Assembly: GCA_021806765.1 (NCBI GenBank)
Contig: JAJZQR010000249.1
Location: 1 to 7,943 of the forward strand
DNA length: 7,943 nucleotides
Source: Chloroflexota bacterium
Lineage (GTDB): Bacteria; Chloroflexota; UBA6077
Direction of reading: 5' to 3'
Shown here: one piece after another, positions 4,399 through 7,943 of the stretch
How positions within the stretch are numbered: position 1 is the first letter of the stretch
How the letters are laid out: every line of letters begins with the position of its first letter
Made by a program: the position numbers and the translations under genes
The notes under the pieces: generated by a model
Database searches by the model: none
The model's input: the letters and a program-made list of their open reading frames with translations, nothing else
Told to the model about the DNA's origin: nothing

Positions 4399-5796
4399 GT
4401 GGCCAGGAGCGTCTGGGACGAGTCGCTCCACAAGGCCCTCCGGCGGGCCACCGATCGTTTCGGTGTCAACCGGATCAAGATGCTGGCGACCCTGCCCGAC
4501 GCCGAGGAGGCGCGGGACCGGGCCAGAGCCATCCGCCGGCACACCATCGCTAACCTGGACCGCTACCTCTCCCAGTTCGTGGAGAACGTGGAGCGGTCGG
4601 GCGGGGTGGTCCACTGGGCTGCCGATGGGGCCGAGGCGAACCGGATCATCGTGCAGCTGGCCAGGGAGCGCGGGGTAGAGCTGATCGTCAAGGGGAAGTC
4701 CATGATCAGCGAGGAGACCGGCCTCAACGATGCCCTGCAGGCGGCCGGGATCATGCCCCAGGAGACCGACCTGGCCGAGTACGTGGTGCAGCTGGGCAAC
4801 GACACCCCCTCCCACATCGTGGTGCCCGCCGTCCACCTGACCCGCCACGACTTCTCCCGGCTGTTCCACCAGCAGCTGGGGACCGAGGAGACCGAGGACG
4901 CCAACCGTCTCGCCTCCTTCGCCCGGGCAGCCCTCCGGCAGAAGTACCTGGAGGCAGGTATGGGGCTAACCGGGGTGAACTTCGGCGTGGCCGAGACGGG
5001 TACCATGACGATCGTCACCAACGAGGGGAACGGCCGGCTCAGCAGCAGCCTCCCCCGCTACCACGTGGCGCTAATGGGGATAGAGCGGCTGGTGCCCACC
5101 ATGGAGGATCTGGGGTTGATGCTTCAGCTGCTGGCCCGCAGCGCCACCGGCCAGAAGATGAGCGTCTACACCTCCATGTTCACCGGCCCCCGGCGCCGGG
5201 GGGATGCCGACGGTCCCGAGGAGCTGCACGTGGTGCTGCTGGACAACGGCCGCACCGGCATCCTGGGGTCCGAGTACGCCGAGATGCTCACCTGCATCCG
5301 GTGCGGCGCCTGCCTGAACGCCTGCCCCGTGTACAAACAGATCGGCGGCCACGCCTACGGGGCGGTCTACCCGGGACCGATGGGCAGCGTGCTGAGCCCC
5401 CTCTTCAAGGGGTTCGACCTCTACGCCGACCTGCCCCACGCCTCGTCGTTGTGCGGCGCCTGTCGGGAGGTGTGTCCTGTACGGATAGACCTGCCTGGGC
5501 TGCTGCTCAAGCTGCGACGGGACACCGTCAAGACGGGCCACCGCCCCTGGTGGCTGAAGGCGGGGCTGGCCGGGTTTGCCCTGGCGGCCGGGAACCCGGT
5601 CCTGTTCCGGATGGGCGCGGGTCTGGCGGCCTTCGGATCCGGTCTGATCGCCAGGGATGGCTGGGTGAGCAAGCTGCCCGCCCCGCTGAACGGCTGGACC
5701 GTCTCCCGGGACTTCCCCAAGTTCGCGTCCAGGAGCTTCCAGGCCCGGTGGAAGGAACGGCAGGCCAAGCAGACCACCCGGGGAGGTGAGCGATGA
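4399..5796 (+). CDS. lutB: L-lactate utilization iron-sulfur protein LutB
   Basis: A protein of 465 residues from GTG 4399, close to the family length of about 470. The N-terminal LUD domain includes GVNFGVAETGTMTIVTNEGN (192-211). It is followed by two [4Fe-4S] ferredoxin motifs, C299-x2-C302-x2-C305-x3-C309-P and C352-x2-C355-x3-C359-P, and a hydrophobic C-terminal region (about 384-415) typical of LutB. It probably carries electrons from lactate in the LutABC complex. The start is uncertain. Homology-like residues EPFKKR lie in frame just upstream of the GTG, but no start codon exists in that frame back to the lutA stop. The well-placed ATG at 4367 (behind AGGTGAG) is in another frame. A single-base deletion, or a sequence error, near 4378-4382 would explain this. 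The 3' end overlaps lutC by 4 bp. Confidence 0.88.
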   Translation: MARSVWDESLHKALRRATDRFGVNRIKMLATLPDAEEARDRARAIRRHTIANLDRYLSQFVENVERSGGVVHWAADGAEANRIIVQLARERGVELIVKGKSMISEETGLNDALQAAGIMPQETDLAEYVVQLGNDTPSHIVVPAVHLTRHDFSRLFHQQLGTEETEDANRLASFARAALRQKYLEAGMGLTGVNFGVAETGTMTIVTNEGNGRLSSSLPRYHVALMGIERLVPTMEDLGLMLQLLARSATGQKMSVYTSMFTGPRRRGDADGPEELHVVLLDNGRTGILGSEYAEMLTCIRCGACLNACPVYKQIGGHAYGAVYPGPMGSVLSPLFKGFDLYADLPHASSLCGACREVCPVRIDLPGLLLKLRRDTVKTGHRPWWLKAGLAGFALAAGNPVLFRMGAGLAAFGSGLIARDGWVSKLPAPLNGWTVSRDFPKFASRSFQARWKERQAKQTTRGGER

Positions 5797-6485
5797 GCGG
5801 TGTGATGGATCGGATCCGAGAAGCAGCGGCCAAAGCCTCCTCCGGTGCCCTGGCCGGTGATCGGGAGCGCCCCTCCTTCCCCCGGGTAGCGGCCCAGTCC
5901 CCCTTCCCGCCCGATGCTACCCGGGAGACGTTCCTGGCCCGCTTCCGCGAGGAACTGGAGACCCTGGCCGGCAGGGTGTACGGCCCCTTCGACGCCGAGG
6001 GAGTGGCCCGGCAGGTGATCGAGCTGGTGCGGGGGGCCTCGGAGGTGCTCTCGTGGGACGAGGCCGAGATCGGCTGCCCCGGTCTCGGCGATGCGCTCCG
6101 GCAGGTGGGGATAGAGATGGTGCAGGGCGAGGTGCCCAACGACGAGGACCACCAGAAGGCCCTGGAGCGGCTGGCGGTGCTGGGGGTGGGGCTGAGTGGG
6201 GTGGTGGCGGCTCTAGCCGATACCGGCAGCCTGGTGGTGGCTTCGGGAGCCGGGCGCTCGCGAGTGGCCTCGCTGCTGCCGCCGGTGCACGTCGCCGTCC
6301 TGAGGCTGAGCCGGCTCTACCCGACGCTGCAGGACTGGCTGGCCGATGGGGGGCCGGAGCTGGCCAGACGCACCTCGAACCTGGTGATCGTCACCGGGCC
6401 CAGCCGGACCTCCGACATCGAGATGCAGCTGACCCTGGGGATGCACGGGCCCAAAGAGCTTCACGTGGTGCTGTACGGGGATTAG
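5793..6485 (+). CDS. lutC: L-lactate utilization protein LutC (LUD domain)
   Basis: A protein of 230 residues, the third LutABC subunit. The ATG at 5793 overlaps the lutB stop (ATGA), with GGAGGTGAG at 5782-5790 as ribosome binding site, so the start is secure and translation is probably coupled. Residues 1-60 are a variable, charged N-terminus. The LUD fold follows, with ALADTGSLVVASG (140-152), LLPPVHVAVL (161-170), TGPSRTSDIEMQLTLG (201-216) and HGPKELHVVL (218-227), all hallmarks of the family. It is the last gene of the operon; a GCCGGC hairpin starts at the last base of its stop codon. Confidence 0.92.
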   Translation: MSGVMDRIREAAAKASSGALAGDRERPSFPRVAAQSPFPPDATRETFLARFREELETLAGRVYGPFDAEGVARQVIELVRGASEVLSWDEAEIGCPGLGDALRQVGIEMVQGEVPNDEDHQKALERLAVLGVGLSGVVAALADTGSLVVASGAGRSRVASLLPPVHVAVLRLSRLYPTLQDWLADGGPELARRTSNLVIVTGPSRTSDIEMQLTLGMHGPKELHVVLYGD

Positions 6486-6502
6486 CCGGCAGAGACGCCG
6501 GC
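6485..6502. repeat. Short hairpin at the lutC stop, REP-like or terminator
   Basis: GCCGGC-AGAGAC-GCCGGC forms a 6-bp GC stem beginning at the lutC stop. No T tract follows, so it would be a weak intrinsic terminator at best; it may instead be a dispersed GC palindrome of the kind that is repeated around the genome. Confidence 0.4.
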
Positions 6503-6543
6503 CCCTACCGGGTCAAGCGACGTCGCCTGCCTGCCGGCGATCT

Positions 6544-6612
6544 CGTAGTAACGACTTCAGTCGTTCGTGCCTCGTAGCATCGCGGGGACGAACGGCTAAG
6601 GCCGTTACTACG
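6544..6612. repeat. Inverted pair of REP-like palindromes
   Basis: A 25-bp unit at 6544-6568 (CGTAGTAACGACTTCAGTCG, then TTCGT) and an inverted, slightly different unit at 6588-6612 (ACGAACGGCTAAGGCCGTTA, then CTACG) face each other. Each contains its own small hairpin (ACGACTTCAGTCGT; ACGGCTAAGGCCGT), and the two also pair with each other over about 20 of 25 positions. The compensated difference between units (ACT..AGT versus GGC..GCC) shows that pairing is kept. Extragenic position and a third copy at 7062-7086 fit a REP-type family, possibly mobilised by a RAYT/IS200-like transposase elsewhere. Confidence 0.7.
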
Positions 6613-6672
6613 ACCTTCCACGGCGACCGGCCCGAGCCGGGCGTCCCCCGGCCAGCCTCGAGAGCGGCGTTC

Positions 6673-6816
6673 TCAGAGCCTCCACAGGGCCAGCCCCAGC
6701 AGCGCCAGGGCTGTCACGGCGGCGTAGAACTGGACCATCGTGTAGTAGGATGCTCTCAACTCTGCTACCTCCACTCGAACCCGACTGGGAGTCTCATCGA
6801 TCTCGCGGATACTCAT
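6673..6816 (-). CDS. Small single-pass membrane protein, 47 residues
   Basis: A start at ATG 6816-6814 with AGAGGA six bases upstream gives MSIREIDETPSRVRVEVAEL followed by RASYYT and a hydrophobic C-terminal segment MVQFYAAVTALALLGLALWRL (about residues 27-47), a likely tail-anchored helix. A longer open frame to 7014 exists, but its extra N-terminus runs through repeat DNA and looks non-coding. The start codon overlaps the stop of another short frame (ATGA). I recognise no family. The charged soluble half, amphipathic in appearance, could bind a partner at the membrane, but this is a guess. It lies in an otherwise repeat-filled gap between lutC and murE. Confidence 0.5.
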   Translation of the reverse strand: MSIREIDETPSRVRVEVAELRASYYTMVQFYAAVTALALLGLALWRL

Positions 6817-6979
6817 CGATCGTCCTCTGCCATGTCTCCGGCCGGCTTTTCGGGTCGCCGGGCCGCGATCTTCCGGTAGGAATCCAGGTCTCATCCATTT
6901 GATCGGCAGACATATGTGAAGTCTACAGTGATTCTTCGCCTCATTTGGTTTCGGTTCGGTTACGCTTCCAGTCGTTCGT

Positions 6980-7068
6980 TCTCCTTCCATCGGTAAAGGG
7001 ACGAACGCCGGCACAGCACTCGGTTCGCGGTCAAGGCCGATCTCCTTCTCTCGGCAGAGGGACGAACG
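6980..7068. repeat. Imperfect direct repeats of 28 bp
   Basis: Units at 6980-7007 and 7041-7068 share TCTCCTTC, TCGG and AGGGACGAACG in register (23 of 28 positions), 61 bp apart. The second runs straight into the REP-like unit at 7062-7086; the first carries only its outer ACGAACG, so it may be a truncated copy of the same composite element. Confidence 0.55.
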
Positions 7069-7086
7069 ACTGAAGTCGTTACTACG
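7062..7086. repeat. Third REP-like palindrome
   Basis: This 25-bp unit, ACGAACGACTGAAGTCGTTA then CTACG, is the exact reverse complement of the unit at 6544-6568. The perfect match over 25 bp at a distance of about 500 bp shows these are members of one dispersed family. It lies 114 bp before murE. Confidence 0.7.
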
Positions 7087-7146
7087 TTTAGCCGAGGCCG
7101 GTGCCCTGGACGATCACCCAGGCCGGGTTCGTGGCAAGGGGCGTGC

Positions 7147-7152
7147 TAGAAT
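7147..7152 (+). promoter_or_regulatory. Possible -10 element for murE
   Basis: TAGAAT matches five of six -10 consensus bases and lies 47 bases before the murE ATG. I find no good -35 at normal spacing. Confidence 0.25.
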
Positions 7153-7199
7153 AGGCCGAGCGGCGAGTTGGCTGCCTAGCGCCGCACCTGAGGTGTCGT

Positions 7200-7943
7200 A
7201 TGCCGACGTTGCGAGAGCTACTGAGGGATCTGTCCGAAGCCCGCATCCTGGGAGACCAGGATGCAACGGTGGAGGGCATCGCCTACGATTCCCGTTTGGT
7301 GGGGCCCGGCGACCTCTTTGTGGCCCTGCCCGGTTTCCACGCTGATGGGTCCTCCTTCATCCCCGACGCCGTCCGGAGGGGCGCAGCCGCCGTGGTTACC
7401 CAGAACCCCGCCGCGCCCATCCCCGAGGGAACAACCAGGGTTCAGGTTCCCGACGCTCGTCGGGCCTTGACCGACCTATCCGCTGCCTTCTACGGCTACC
7501 CGGCCCGGCAGTTGCGGGTCGTGGGGGTGACGGGTACCGACGGCAAGACGACCACCACCCACCTGATCAGTGCGGTCCTGGAGACCATGGGGTACAGGAC
7601 GGGGTTCATCACCACTGCCGGCGTGAAGGTCGGGGGGGAGATCCGGCACAACGACACCCAGCACACCACCCCCGAGCCGGTGGAGGTGCAGGGGTTGATG
7701 CGCCAGATGGTGGACCAGGGGATCGACTACGCCGTGCTGGAATCCAGTTCCCACGCCCTGGCGCTTGACCGCCTCCTTCATTGCGAGTTCGACGCGGCGG
7801 TCTTCACCAACCTGAGCGCGGAGCATCTCAACTTCCACGGCTCCATGGAGAGCTACCTGCAGGCCAAGGCGAAGCTGTTTGCCCTGCTGGACGAGGCGAT
7901 GGACAAGGGGCTCGAGAAGGTGGCCGTGCTCAACGCCGACGAT
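7200..7943 (+). CDS. murE: MurE, UDP-MurNAc-tripeptide synthetase, 5' part
   Basis: The first 248 residues of a cytoplasmic Mur ligase that adds the third amino acid to UDP-MurNAc-L-Ala-D-Glu in peptidoglycan synthesis, using ATP. The start ATG 7200 has GAGGTG at 7190-7195. The N-terminal UDP-binding domain shows GIAYDSRLVGPGDLFVALPG (26-45). The ATP loop is GVTGTDGKTTTT (109-120), with D where many MurE proteins have N. TTPE (156-159), ESSSHAL (181-187) and NLSAEHLNFHGSMESYLQAK (204-223) follow; K223 matches the usual carbamylated lysine. The gene runs off the right edge. The motif that tells diaminopimelate from lysine or ornithine use lies outside the window, so the third amino acid is unknown. 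Confidence 0.92.
   Translation, partial: MPTLRELLRDLSEARILGDQDATVEGIAYDSRLVGPGDLFVALPGFHADGSSFIPDAVRRGAAAVVTQNPAAPIPEGTTRVQVPDARRALTDLSAAFYGYPARQLRVVGVTGTDGKTTTTHLISAVLETMGYRTGFITTAGVKVGGEIRHNDTQHTTPEPVEVQGLMRQMVDQGIDYAVLESSSHALALDRLLHCEFDAAVFTNLSAEHLNFHGSMESYLQAKAKLFALLDEAMDKGLEKVAVLNADD

Noticed and set aside
4380..4400. Programmed -1 frameshift between ATG 4367 and the lutB frame
   Set aside because: No slippery heptamer occurs in the right register, and such recoding is not known for lutB. A deletion or a later start is simpler.
3310..4869. 519-residue minus-strand frame opposite lutA/lutB
   Set aside because: It is the antisense shadow of well-supported lut genes in GC-rich DNA and overlaps the tacA start; the composition is low-complexity and matches no family I know.

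Overview
The window is a GC-rich stretch of about 7.9 kb, probably from a free-living bacterium. Chloroflexota is my best guess, from the base composition, the interspersed palindromes with a GTAGTAACGACTTCAGTCGT core, and the mix of a lactate operon with several toxin-antitoxin pairs. That assignment is an inference, because no rRNA or other phylogenetic marker is present.

Left part (1-1725), accessory. The window opens inside an insertion sequence: the first 18 codons of a transposase-like gene on the minus strand, preceded by two direct copies of a ~25-bp terminal motif. Two small, less GC-rich unknown ORFs follow (115-258 and 236-565), then a strong hairpin at 648-692. A CRISPR array of 11 identical 37-bp repeats and 10 spacers (36-38 bp) fills 722-1494. 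No cas gene is in the window. Read on the minus strand, the repeat starts GTCGC, holds a CCCC/GGGG hairpin and ends in exactly eight bases, ACTGAAAC, after the stem. I therefore infer transcription from right to left, with the leader at 1495-1725 and the hairpin at 648-692 past the distal end.

Middle part (1726-3361), minus strand. There are two type II toxin-antitoxin modules in tandem: an AbrB/MazE-like antitoxin with a RelE/HigB-like toxin, preceded by a promoter and a palindromic candidate operator, and a DUF1778 (TacA-type) antitoxin with a GNAT (TacT-type) acetyltransferase toxin. Both pairs have the toxin start overlapping the antitoxin stop.

Right part (3362-7943), plus strand and housekeeping. 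lutA-lutB-lutC form a tight operon for oxidation of L-lactate to pyruvate by an iron-sulfur complex. The lutB 5' end looks as if one base is missing. The region 6486-7199 holds REP-like palindromes and a 47-residue single-pass membrane protein gene on the minus strand. The N-terminal 248 residues of murE (peptidoglycan precursor synthesis) run off the right edge.

The most interesting signals are in the CRISPR array. Spacers 5 and 9 differ as DNA but encode nearly the same peptide in one frame, with differences mostly at third codon positions, as if two related invaders were sampled at the same gene. Most spacers also read as high-GC3 coding sequence on the plus strand, so minus-strand crRNAs would be antisense to the inferred target mRNAs.
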